Below, piece after piece: positions 25,956 to 37,440 of a DNA stretch of 64,000 nucleotides. The translations under genes and the position numbers were made by a program. The notes below the pieces were generated by a model, which was given only the letters and a program-made list of their open reading frames with translations, was not told the DNA's origin and did no database searches. Where the stretch lies: NCBI GenBank assembly GCA_030426085.1, contig JAUHYW010000035.1, positions 26,993-90,992 on the forward strand, read 5' to 3'. This DNA is from a bacterium. GTDB taxonomy: Bacteria > Myxococcota_A > Bradymonadia > UBA7976 > UBA1532. Each line of letters opens with the position of its first letter. Position 1 is the first letter of the stretch.

Positions 25956-28900
25956 ATGCGCCGGAGGCGGTCGGTCGGTATCGGCTTGTGGGTCCTGATC
26001 GCGGTCGGCTGCACGCCAGCGGCGGAGGATCCACCCCTGGTCATCGGTGGGGGCGACGCCGCGGCCGACGCTTCGGTCGAGCCCGACGCCGCGCCCGATC
26101 CCGACGCCGCCCTCGACGGGGCGCCCGAGCCCGAACCCGACGCCGACCTCGACGGGGCGCCCGAGCCCGAACCCGACGCCGACCTCGACGGGGCGCCCGA
26201 GCCCGAACCCGACGCCGCCCTCGACGGGGCGACCGAGCCCGACACCGATCCCGACGCGACGCCCGATCCCGACGCGACGCCCGAGCCCGACGCCGCGTCC
26301 GAACCCGACGCAGACATCGACAGCGCGCCCGAGCCCGACGCCGCGCCTGAGCCCGACGCCGCCTCGCAGTGCATGCCCGGCGCGGTCGAGCCGTGCCCCC
26401 TCGTCGGCGGCTGCGTCGGCCAGCGGGCTTGCGTGGACGGCGTCTGGAGCGCTTGCGGCGCGCGGCCCGAGCGCTGCGACGGCGCCGACGACGACTGCGA
26501 TGGCGCCGTGGACGAGGACTTCGCCGACCTCGGCGACCCCTGCGCCGCCGGGGCCGGCGCCTGCGCGGCGGACGGGGCCCGGGTCTGTGACCCCGACGGC
26601 GCGGGCACCCGCTGCGACGCCGCGCCGGGGGAGCCGGCGGACGAGGCGTGCAACGCCATCGACGATGACTGTGATGGCACCGTCGACGAAGGCTTCGCGC
26701 TCGGCGCCGCCTGCGCGGTCGGCGAGGGGGCGTGCCTCGCCGCGGGGCGGATCGTCTGCGGGCCGGATGGCGCGGCCGCCTGCGAAGCGGCGCCGGGTGA
26801 GCCGACTGACGAGGCGTGCAATGCCATCGACGATGACTGCGATGGTGCCGTCGATGAAGGCTTCGGGCTCGGCGACGCCTGCGCGGTCGGCGAGGGGGCG
26901 TGCCTCGCCGCGGGGCGGTTCGTCTGCGGACCGGATGGCGCGGCCGCCTGCGACGCGGCGCCGGGTGAGCCGGCGGACGAAGCGTGCAATGCCATCGACG
27001 ATGACTGTGATGGCATCCCTGACGAAGGCTTCGGGCTCGGCGACGCCTGTACGGTCGGCGAGGGGGCGTGCCTCGCCGCGGGGCAGCTCGTATGCGGACC
27101 GGATGGCGCGGCCGCCTGCGACGCGGCGCCGGGTGAGCCGACGGACGAGGTGTGCAATGCCACCGACGACGACTGCGATGGCGCCTCCGATGAGGGGCTG
27201 GGCCTCGGCGAGCCGTGCGCGGTCGGCGTGGGCGCGTGCGCGGCCGCCGGCGTCGTCGCCTGCGCGGGCGACGGCGCGACGGGGTGCGACGCGGCGCCCG
27301 GTGATCCCGCCGACGAAGCGTGCAATGGCATCGACGACGACTGCGATGGCACCCCCGACGAAGGCTTCGCGCTCGGCGAGGCCTGCGCCGTCGGCCGCGG
27401 GGCCTGCGCGGTCGAGGGGGTGCGGGTCTGCGCGCCCGATGGCGCCGCGGCGTGTGACGCCCTGGCCGGGGATCCCACCGATGAACTGTGCAACGGCGTC
27501 GACGACGACTGCGACGGGTCCGTCGACGAAGGCTTCGGCCTCGGCGAGCCGTGCGCGGCGGGCGTCGGCGCCTGCGCGGCCGATGGGGTGCGGGTCTGCG
27601 CCGACGACGGCGGCGCGCGGTGCGGGGCCGCCGCCGGCCAGCCGGTGGGCGAGCTGTGCAATGGCGTCGACGATGACTGCGACGGCGCCCCCGACGAGGA
27701 CTTCCCCACCCTGGGCGATGACTGCGCGGCCGGGCTCGGGCTCTGCGCGGCGGCGGGCCGGCTGGTCTGCGCCGCCGACGGCGGGGGCCCGGTGTGCGAC
27801 GCCCCGGTGGGTGAGCCGACGCCCGAGCTGTGCGACGGGGTGGACGGCGACTGCGACGGCCTGATCGACGAGGCGGCGCCCTGCCCGCTCGGCGAGCGCT
27901 GCGCCGCCGGGGTCTGCTTCGATCCGTGCGCCGGCGTGGTCTGCGGGGCCGACGAGCAGTGCTGGAGCGGGCGCTGCGTCGACCCCCTCGCCCCCGAGGG
28001 CTTCGTGCGCTTCGAGCCGGGCGGCTTCACGATGGGCTCGCCGCCCGACGAGCCGGGGCGCGGCGCCGACGAGCTGCCCCATCGGGTCGACATCGCCCAC
28101 CCGTTCGAGATCGCCGTCACCGAGACCGCCCACGGCCGCTGGCGGGCGTGGATGGCCGGCGTGCCGACGTGGGTCTCGCCCTGCGGGGACGACTGCCCGG
28201 TCGAGCAGGTGACCTTCGCCGCGGCGGCGGCCTACGCCAACGTGCGCTCCGCGGCGGAGGGCTTCGTGCCGTGCTACACGCTGTCGTTCTGCGATGGCAG
28301 CCCCACCGGCCGCGGGGGGCGCAGCTACGACTGCTTCGTGGAGTCGTCCGGGGTGGCGTGCAGCGGCTACCGGCTGCCGACCGAGGCCGAGTGGGAGTAC
28401 GCCGCCCGCAGCGAGGGGCGGCCCGATCGGTACCCCTGGGGCGAGGCGCAGGCCGACTGCCGCCGGGCGGTGCTCGACGAGCCGGCGGCGGGCGGCGACG
28501 GCTGCGGGCGGGGCGGGGCGTCTCCCGTCTGCGCCCGCTCGCCGCAAGGCGACACCGCCCAGGGGCTGTGCGACATGGCGGGCAACGTGCGGGAGTGGGT
28601 CGAGGACGTCTACCAGCCCTATGACTATGCCTTGGGGCCGGCCCCGGTGGATGGCAGCGCCCAGACGCTCGGCGGGCGCGATCGGGTCGTCCGCGGCGGC
28701 GGGTGGCTCCTCGACTGGCGCTTCGCCCGGGTGGCCGAGCGGATGAGCGCCCGGGCGGACGTGGGCCGGGCGGGCACCGGCTTCCGGCTGGCCCGCACCG
28801 CGTACGACTGCGCGCCGGCCGCCGGCGAGCCGGGGATCGGCGCGCCGTGCGCCGTGGGCGTCGGGGCCTGCGCGGCCCCGGGAGAGATCCGCTGCGGGCT

Positions 28901-30215
28901 CGAGGGGGCCCTGGTGTGCGTCGGCGAGCCGGGCGCGCCGATGGACGAGCGGTGCGACGGGGTGGACGAAGACTGCGACGGGGTGATCGACGAGGAGACC
29001 TCGGGCGGCGCCTGCGTCACCGCGCTGGTGGGCCCGTGCGTCGACGGCACCGTGGCGTGCGTCGAGGGCGCGCTGGCCTGCGTGCCGGACACCCCGCCGA
29101 CGCCCGAGACCTGCGACGGCGCCGACGAGGACTGCGACGGCGCGGTCGACGAAGACACCGACGGGGCCCCGTGCAGCTCCGGCCAGCCGGGCATCTGCGA
29201 GCCGGGCGCCACCCTCTGCGTGAGCGGGCGCGCGCTCTGCCCCCGCCTGCTCGATCCGACCGACGAGCTGTGTGACACGATCGATCAGGACTGCGACGGC
29301 CGGGTCGACGAGTGGGGGGCGTGCCCCGAGGGCCTGACGTGCAGCGACGGGGCGTGCAGCGACGCCTGCGTGGGGGTCGAGTGCGCCCCGGGCGAGTCGT
29401 GCTGGGCCGGGCAGTGCGTGGGCTTCGTGGCGTTCGCTCCGGGGGTCTTCGTGATGGGCAGCCCGCTCGACGAGCCGGGGCGGGACGAGGACGAGGCGCC
29501 GCACGAGGTGACCATCACCCGGCCGTTCGCCATGCAGCGCACCGAGGTGACCCGCCGCCAGTGGTCGACGCTGATGTTCACCGATCCCGGCGACCCTCGG
29601 GACCTCGACCTCCCCCAGACCGAGGTCGACTGGTGGAGCGCGGCGCTGTACGCCAACGCCCGCTCCCGGGTCGAGGGGCTCGAAGAGTGCTACGCGCTCG
29701 CCGACTGCAACGACGCGCCGCCGGGCCCCGACCTCGAGTGCGCGTCGGTGCAGATGGTGGGCCTGGACTGCGCCGGCTACCGGCTGCCGACCGAGGCCGA
29801 GTGGGAGTACGCCGCGCGCGACGGGGGCGCGGCCCGGCTCTTCCCCTGGGGGGACGCCGACGGCACCTGCGAGCGGGCGGTGATCTTCGACCCCGCGGTG
29901 CACCCGACCCGCCGGGGCTGCGGCGAGAACGCGCCCGACGCCGTGTGCTCCCGATCGCCGCAGGGGGACACCGGGCGCGGGCTGTGCGACATGGCGGGCA
30001 ACGTGGCCGAGTGGACCGAGGACGGCTTCGGCGATTACGCGGACGCCCCGGTCGACGGCAGCGCCCAGTTGGTGCTGGGCCAGGGCCGGGTGCTGCGCGG
30101 GGGGAGCTGGTTCAACTCGAACGCCTCCGCGCGGGTGGCCGCGCGCACCTGGGGCCAGCCCGACGTGGGCAACCGCACCTGGGGTCTGCGGCTGGTGCGC
30201 ACGCTGCCCGAGTGA
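25956..30215 (+). CDS. Giant lipoprotein with 12 MopE-type repeats and two SUMF1-type domains
   Basis: 1419 residues from ATG 25956; ATG 25950 abuts the GGGGGGAG site, whereas 25956 has proper spacing. Lipobox IAVGC is followed by about 110 residues of Glu/Pro/Asp/Ala repeats. Nine MopE-type modules of about 56 residues (CNAIDDDCDG...DEGF) come next, then a SUMF1/FGE-sulfatase domain (GGFTMGSPPDEPGRG, RLPTEAEWEYAAR, CDMAGNVREWVED, GTGFR), three more MopE modules, and a second SUMF1 domain (FVMGSPLDEPGRDEDE ... WGLRLVRT). The cysteines that make FGE an oxidase are absent near the C-terminal GGSW/GGGW motifs, so both domains probably bind ligands rather than generate formylglycine. Surface protein, probably calcium- or metal-loaded. 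Confidence 0.92.
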   Translation: MRRRRSVGIGLWVLIAVGCTPAAEDPPLVIGGGDAAADASVEPDAAPDPDAALDGAPEPEPDADLDGAPEPEPDADLDGAPEPEPDAALDGATEPDTDPDATPDPDATPEPDAASEPDADIDSAPEPDAAPEPDAASQCMPGAVEPCPLVGGCVGQRACVDGVWSACGARPERCDGADDDCDGAVDEDFADLGDPCAAGAGACAADGARVCDPDGAGTRCDAAPGEPADEACNAIDDDCDGTVDEGFALGAACAVGEGACLAAGRIVCGPDGAAACEAAPGEPTDEACNAIDDDCDGAVDEGFGLGDACAVGEGACLAAGRFVCGPDGAAACDAAPGEPADEACNAIDDDCDGIPDEGFGLGDACTVGEGACLAAGQLVCGPDGAAACDAAPGEPTDEVCNATDDDCDGASDEGLGLGEPCAVGVGACAAAGVVACAGDGATGCDAAPGDPADEACNGIDDDCDGTPDEGFALGEACAVGRGACAVEGVRVCAPDGAAACDALAGDPTDELCNGVDDDCDGSVDEGFGLGEPCAAGVGACAADGVRVCADDGGARCGAAAGQPVGELCNGVDDDCDGAPDEDFPTLGDDCAAGLGLCAAAGRLVCAADGGGPVCDAPVGEPTPELCDGVDGDCDGLIDEAAPCPLGERCAAGVCFDPCAGVVCGADEQCWSGRCVDPLAPEGFVRFEPGGFTMGSPPDEPGRGADELPHRVDIAHPFEIAVTETAHGRWRAWMAGVPTWVSPCGDDCPVEQVTFAAAAAYANVRSAAEGFVPCYTLSFCDGSPTGRGGRSYDCFVESSGVACSGYRLPTEAEWEYAARSEGRPDRYPWGEAQADCRRAVLDEPAAGGDGCGRGGASPVCARSPQGDTAQGLCDMAGNVREWVEDVYQPYDYALGPAPVDGSAQTLGGRDRVVRGGGWLLDWRFARVAERMSARADVGRAGTGFRLARTAYDCAPAAGEPGIGAPCAVGVGACAAPGEIRCGLEGALVCVGEPGAPMDERCDGVDEDCDGVIDEETSGGACVTALVGPCVDGTVACVEGALACVPDTPPTPETCDGADEDCDGAVDEDTDGAPCSSGQPGICEPGATLCVSGRALCPRLLDPTDELCDTIDQDCDGRVDEWGACPEGLTCSDGACSDACVGVECAPGESCWAGQCVGFVAFAPGVFVMGSPLDEPGRDEDEAPHEVTITRPFAMQRTEVTRRQWSTLMFTDPGDPRDLDLPQTEVDWWSAALYANARSRVEGLEECYALADCNDAPPGPDLECASVQMVGLDCAGYRLPTEAEWEYAARDGGAARLFPWGDADGTCERAVIFDPAVHPTRRGCGENAPDAVCSRSPQGDTGRGLCDMAGNVAEWTEDGFGDYADAPVDGSAQLVLGQGRVLRGGSWFNSNASARVAARTWGQPDVGNRTWGLRLVRTLPE
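26469..27870 (+). repeat. Nine in-frame MopE-type coding repeats of about 168 bp
   Basis: Nine tandem units, each starting at the CDGADDDCDG/CNAIDDDCDG codons, encode about 56 residues. Units 2-4 are almost identical at DNA level (shared runs around the ggccggatggcgcggccgcc segment), while outer units have drifted, so recent expansion or gene conversion is centred on units 2-4. Confidence 0.85.
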
Positions 30216-30221
30216 CGGGAG

Positions 30222-30245
30222 GCCGTCGCCTCCGGTGGCGACGGC
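30222..30245 (+). terminator. Hairpin just after the giant lipoprotein gene
   Basis: GCCGTCGCC, a six-base loop TCCGGT and GGCGACGGC form a perfect 9-bp stem starting seven bases after the stop codon. No T-tract follows. It lies about 60 bp before the next start, so it may be a partial terminator or 3'-end stabiliser within an operon. Confidence 0.45.
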
Positions 30246-30303
30246 GCCCGCCGCGCTGCTACCCTCGGGTCGCCCGTTGCTTCCCCGGCCCGCCGAGACC
30301 CCG

Positions 30304-31821
30304 ATGCGACTCAACGTCTTCGCCGCTCTCACCGCGCTCCTGCTCGCCCCGACCGCCACCCTCGCGGTGGACGGGGTGACCGCCGCCTCCCGCAAGACCC
30401 AGTACGCCGGCACCCAGGACGCCGTGCTGTGGATCGTGGGCGAGGGTTTCTCCCAGGGGGTGCAGGCGACCCTCAGCGGCGACGGCATCACCGTCGAGGC
30501 CGCCGATCGGGTGCCCGAGGCCCAGCGCATCGACGGGGGCCAGGGCGACGGCATCGCGCTCTACTTCAGCATCGCCGCCAGCGCGACCCCCGGCCTGCGG
30601 GACGTCGTGGTGACCGATCCCGACGGCTCGTCGGCCATCGGGCAGGGGCTGGTCGAGATCCTCGCCGCGGTCGAGGGCGGCCCCCCGGCCCCCGAGATCC
30701 CGCCCTCGACGGTCGACCGGGTGACCCGGGCCAGCCCGAACTACGCCGAGCAGGGCGACCAGGTGAACCTGTGGATCGTCGGCGGCGCGTTCGAAGCCGG
30801 CGCCCGGGTGACCTTCGACAACCCCGGCCTCGGCCCGGCGATGGTCGACGGGCGCAGCCTGCCGGTGGAGGTGCTGCGCAACGCCGAGAGCGAGAACGGG
30901 CAGGCCGACGGCATCCAGTACTTCATGCGGGTGACGCCCGACGCGGCGACCGGCTTCGTGGCGATCACCGTCACCAACCCCGACGGCTCGACCGCCACCG
31001 GGCGCGACCTGTTCGAGATCGTGCCCCCGGGCAGCGTGCCCGTGCCCCGGGAAGGGGACGCCGACGTGGACTCGATCACCGGCGCCTCGCCCCCGGGCGC
31101 GTTCTCCGGGCGGGACGTGGCGCTGTGGATCTGGGGCGAGGGCTTCACCACCGGGGCCACCGTCGAGTTCGACCACCCCGGCATCCAGCCCTTCGCCCCG
31201 CCCGAGGTCGTCGAGGACAGCCGCAGCCACCCGGGCTACAGCGGCATCCGCAACTTCCTCAACGTCGCCGCCGACGCGACCCCGGGGCCGGTGACGGTCA
31301 CCGTGGTCAACCCCAACGGCACCCGGGCCGAGGCCCGGGGGTTGCTGACCATCGTCGACGGCCGGGGGCAGGGGGGCGCGGTCACCGATCTGGGCAACTG
31401 CCCCGACCCGTACACCAGCATCGCCGGCATCGACCGGGTCGTGCCCGACGAGGTCGTCCGGGGGGCGCCGGTCACCGTCGCGGTGCAGGGGCAGGCGTTC
31501 GCCTGCGGCGCGGGCATGCTCATCCCCGGCGGCGGCCTGCGCCCGCTGAGCCCGCCCCGGCTGGTGCGCGACTCGGCCAACCCGTTCTATACGACGCTGT
31601 TCTGGGAGCTGGAGGTCGCTTCGGACGCCGCGCTCGGCGACCGGGCGGTGACCGTGGTCAACCCCAACAACAGCTCGAAGACGCTGCCGGTGGGCTTCAC
31701 CATCGTCGACCCGCCCAAGGCGAAGGACGACGATTTCAACTGCCGCGCCGCGCCCGGTGAGGCGCCCGCCGGCTGGCTGTGGATACTGCTCGTGCCCCTC
31801 GCCGCCCTGCGTCGCCGTTGA
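30304..31821 (+). CDS. IPT/TIG-like repeat surface protein with MYXO-CTERM-like tail
   Basis: 505 residues from ATG 30304; a signal peptide follows (LNVFAALTALLLAPTATLA). Four repeats of about 105-120 residues are visible, each beginning VDxVTxASP-like, with a WIVGEGF / WIVGGAF / WIWGEGF core and ending VTVTNPDGS or VVNPNGT; this is the IPT/TIG immunoglobulin-like pattern. The C-terminus reads Cys-Arg-Ala-Ala-Pro-Gly, a hydrophobic helix (WLWILLVPLAAL) and RRR, matching the three-part MYXO-CTERM sorting signal processed by myxosortases. The mature protein would therefore be cell-surface anchored. The next gene overlaps its stop. Confidence 0.82.
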   Translation: MRLNVFAALTALLLAPTATLAVDGVTAASRKTQYAGTQDAVLWIVGEGFSQGVQATLSGDGITVEAADRVPEAQRIDGGQGDGIALYFSIAASATPGLRDVVVTDPDGSSAIGQGLVEILAAVEGGPPAPEIPPSTVDRVTRASPNYAEQGDQVNLWIVGGAFEAGARVTFDNPGLGPAMVDGRSLPVEVLRNAESENGQADGIQYFMRVTPDAATGFVAITVTNPDGSTATGRDLFEIVPPGSVPVPREGDADVDSITGASPPGAFSGRDVALWIWGEGFTTGATVEFDHPGIQPFAPPEVVEDSRSHPGYSGIRNFLNVAADATPGPVTVTVVNPNGTRAEARGLLTIVDGRGQGGAVTDLGNCPDPYTSIAGIDRVVPDEVVRGAPVTVAVQGQAFACGAGMLIPGGGLRPLSPPRLVRDSANPFYTTLFWELEVASDAALGDRAVTVVNPNNSSKTLPVGFTIVDPPKAKDDDFNCRAAPGEAPAGWLWILLVPLAALRRR

Positions 31822-33503
31822 GGCTGACCCCGCTGGCCGCGCTGGCGCTCGTCGCCTGCGCCGGCGCCCCGCCCCCTGCTCCGCTGCCCCCCCCGCCCGG
31901 CGCGCCCGCCGGCCTCGCCGCGTGGGTCGTGATCCGCCCCGCGCTGCTCGACCGGGCGCTGACCGACTTCGACGCCCGGGTCGGCGATCAGACCGCGCTG
32001 GGCCCGTTCGGCGCCGCGCTGCGCCGGGCGCGGGGCGCGTTCGAAGACCGCATCGCCGATCTGGCGCCCGGGGCCCGCGACGGCTGGAGCGGCTGGGGCC
32101 TCGACCGCGCCGCGCCGCTGCGGATCGGGCTCGCCGCGCCCGATGGTCCCGCGCTGGGGCGGGCCCTGCTGGGGTCGCTCACCGGCGCCCCGGTCGACCT
32201 CGACGGCCTCGCCGGGTGGCGGGTCCGCATCGTGGGGCGGGTCGCGGCAGAGGGCCGGCTTCGGGCGGGCCTCGACCGGATCGCCGGGCGCATGGGCTGG
32301 CAGCTCGAGCCCGCGACCCCCCCGACCCGCTGGCGGGCCCGCGATCCGGCCGGCCTGCGCCTCGCCCTCACCGTGCACCGGACCGCCGACGGGGCCGAAG
32401 CCGCGCTGGACGTGGCGCTGCCGGCCCGCCCCGGGGGCCCGGTCGAGCCGCTGGCCATCGATGAGATCCCGTGGCCCGAGAGCCCGCCCGCGCCGCTGGC
32501 CGGGGGCGTGATGCCGGCCGGTCTGGCCGCCTGGGAGTCGGCGTTGCAGGCCGCCGCGGCCCTGACCCGGGCCCCGCCCGGCCCCGAGGGGGCGCCCGTG
32601 CGGGCCGCGGCGGCCGAGGTGCTCAGCCTGTGCGTCGAGCGCTGGACCCGGGCCGCGGGGCACGCCGAGCGGGTCGCCGCGGCGCTCGACGCGCCCGAGG
32701 GCCGGCCGCGGCTGCGGGCCGAGGTCCGGCTGACCGCCCGGGGCCGCGCGGGGTGGCGGGCGGCGACCGGGCCGACGCCGCTGACGACGCTCGACGGCCT
32801 GCCGGCGGCGATCCAGGCGGCGGTGGATCCGGACGCGTTCGACCGGACGCTGGCCCCCGACTGGACCACGATCGCCGGCTGCGCGGCGGGGCACCCGTTG
32901 GTCGTGGGGCTGGTGGCGCTGGCGGTGGCCCCCGGGCTCGCCCGCCCGGCCCGGCTGCCGGTGCCCGGCCCGGGGGACGGCTGGCCCGATCGCAGCCGGG
33001 GGCTGGCGGCGGCGGTGACCGGAGCGGCCGCGGTCGAGGGGCAGGCGGTGCCGACGCTGGCCGGGCTGGTGCGGGTGCCGCCCGATCACCCGGTCGATCC
33101 GGCCCCGCTCGGCGGGGGTACGCTGCGCCCGGCCCCCGAGGTGCATGTACGGCCGGGGCCGATGCCGGTCGCCTTCGGTGATCACCGCAGCGGAGACGCC
33201 CGGGCGCTGATCTTCGGCCTCGGCGCGGGGGCCCACCAGGCGCTGGTCGATCGGCTGGCCCCGAGCCCCGCCGCCGAAGGTCCGATCGTCACCGGGCACC
33301 TCGATCCACAGGCCCTGGCCGACGCGCTGGCGGCGGCCGGTGAGGCGGGCGGCGGGGTGGTCGCGCTGCGGGCCCTCGGCGCGCGCTTCGGCCGGCTGCG
33401 GCTGGCCGCCACCCGGGAAGGGTCTACGGTGCACTGGACCCTCGATCTGCGCCCCCCCGCCGAGCCGGGGCGTGAACTTGATCGGGCACCGCACCCGCAG
33501 TAG
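31818..33503 (+). CDS. Lipoprotein of unknown function, probable TTG start
   Basis: 561 residues from TTG 31818, which overlaps the previous stop (TTGA) and starts directly with a lipoprotein signal (RLTPLAALALVAC). A GTG 13 codons earlier in frame is possible but leaves the signal internal. The mature protein is alpha/beta with Ala/Arg/Pro-rich composition and several LxGWRVRIVGRV, GLRLALTVHR and RLRLAATREGSTVHWTLDL strands, suggesting two related halves of a beta-rich domain. Translational coupling to the sorted surface protein suggests a shared surface role. Family not recognised. Confidence 0.72.
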   Translation: MRLTPLAALALVACAGAPPPAPLPPPPGAPAGLAAWVVIRPALLDRALTDFDARVGDQTALGPFGAALRRARGAFEDRIADLAPGARDGWSGWGLDRAAPLRIGLAAPDGPALGRALLGSLTGAPVDLDGLAGWRVRIVGRVAAEGRLRAGLDRIAGRMGWQLEPATPPTRWRARDPAGLRLALTVHRTADGAEAALDVALPARPGGPVEPLAIDEIPWPESPPAPLAGGVMPAGLAAWESALQAAAALTRAPPGPEGAPVRAAAAEVLSLCVERWTRAAGHAERVAAALDAPEGRPRLRAEVRLTARGRAGWRAATGPTPLTTLDGLPAAIQAAVDPDAFDRTLAPDWTTIAGCAAGHPLVVGLVALAVAPGLARPARLPVPGPGDGWPDRSRGLAAAVTGAAAVEGQAVPTLAGLVRVPPDHPVDPAPLGGGTLRPAPEVHVRPGPMPVAFGDHRSGDARALIFGLGAGAHQALVDRLAPSPAAEGPIVTGHLDPQALADALAAAGEAGGGVVALRALGARFGRLRLAATREGSTVHWTLDLRPPAEPGRELDRAPHPQ

Positions 33504-33566
33504 CGTTCGATCGGCCGGGTCTGTCCGCGGCCGGGCGCACGCCCCCTCCGGTCACCAGGAGCAACG

Positions 33567-36482
<2,916 letters not shown>

Positions 36483-36517
36483 AATCCGGGTCAGGGGCGC
36501 CGACCCTGGGCCGACCC

Positions 36518-37413
36518 GACCCCGCCGGCCCGTCCTCTCGGCCGACTCTGCGCCGCGCCGACCCCGCCGGCCCGTCCTCTCGCGTGACCCTACGCCGCGC
36601 CGACCCCGCCGGGCCGCCCTCTCGCGTGGCCCTACGCCGCGCCGGCCCCGCCGGCCCGTCCTCTCGCGTGACCCTACGCCGCGCCGACCCCGGCGGCCCG
36701 TCCTCTCGGTCGACCCTACGCCGCCCCGATCGCGTCGACGGGATCTGCCCGCCGGGGGAACGCGGCGCAGATCGCGCCGGCGGGGCACGCCGCCGTGACC
36801 CTACGCGACGACAGGCCCGCCCGAGGGCCCGTCGCCGCCGACCCTGCGCGCCGCGCGCCTCGACGTCGGGCCCCCGTCGGCGACCCCCACGACGCGCACC
36901 CGCCGAGGGCGGGGCCCCGAAGGCGATACCTGCGACGTCGATGTCTCGAAATCGGGCCCGCGTCGGCGACTCCTGTGACGTGCATGTCTCGAAGTCGAGG
37001 CATCGCCGGCGATGCCCTTGCCGGGCACGCCCCGTCGACGGGTCCGCGTCGGCGTCACCCCGACCGGATCCATCCCGCCGGTGGGCCTGCGGCGGCGTTG
37101 CACTCGCCGGTCACATCCCGTCGGCGGGCCTGTGTCGGCGACCCCCCTGCCGGCGCGACGCCGAGGGCGGGCCCGGCGCGGCGGCTGGTGTCACGTCGAT
37201 GTCTCGAAGTCGCGGCCGGCGGGGCGATGGGTGAGGCGGGCATGTCTCGAAAGCGGGCCGTCGGCCGCGTCGGGTCGCGGCGACATGGCCCGTCGGTCGA
37301 TTTTCGGCGGTGTAGGGGTCGCGCGGTGTGCCCGCCGGCGGGTCCGCGGCGGCGTAGGATCGCCCGGGACGGCGTCCGGGCGCGGTCCGGAGCGGCGGCG
37401 CGAGGCGTGGTGG
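36518..37413. repeat. Degenerate 42/43-bp tandem repeat array, about 21 units
   Basis: This fills nearly the whole 958-bp gap between two convergent genes. Five 42-bp copies at 36518-36727 are similar (core gaccccgccggcccgtcctc plus tcgcgtgaccctacgccgcg). From 36728 the period becomes 43 bp and continues, more diverged, for about 16 units. The 10-mer ATGTCTCGAA recurs at 36941, 36984, 37199 and 37242, always at multiples of 43. Several units hold a palindrome of the form CCCGYCGRCGGG. Open frames across it give only Arg/Gly/Pro low complexity, and the change from 42 to 43 breaks frame, so I treat it as non-coding. Confidence 0.8.
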
Positions 37414-37440
37414 GACGCGGCGGCGGGCCGAGCGGCGGGC

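Noticed and set aside
24822..30554. A 1910-codon open frame on the minus strand opposite the giant MopE/SUMF1 gene
   Set aside because: It is a shadow frame: its Arg/Val/His repeats simply mirror the MopE codon repeats of the plus-strand gene, which has a lipobox, ribosome site and recognisable domains.
36941..37251. The evenly spaced ATGTCTCGAA motifs as a CRISPR array
   Set aside because: The sequence between the motifs is itself related at 43-bp period, there are no unique spacers of constant length, and no cas gene is in the window.
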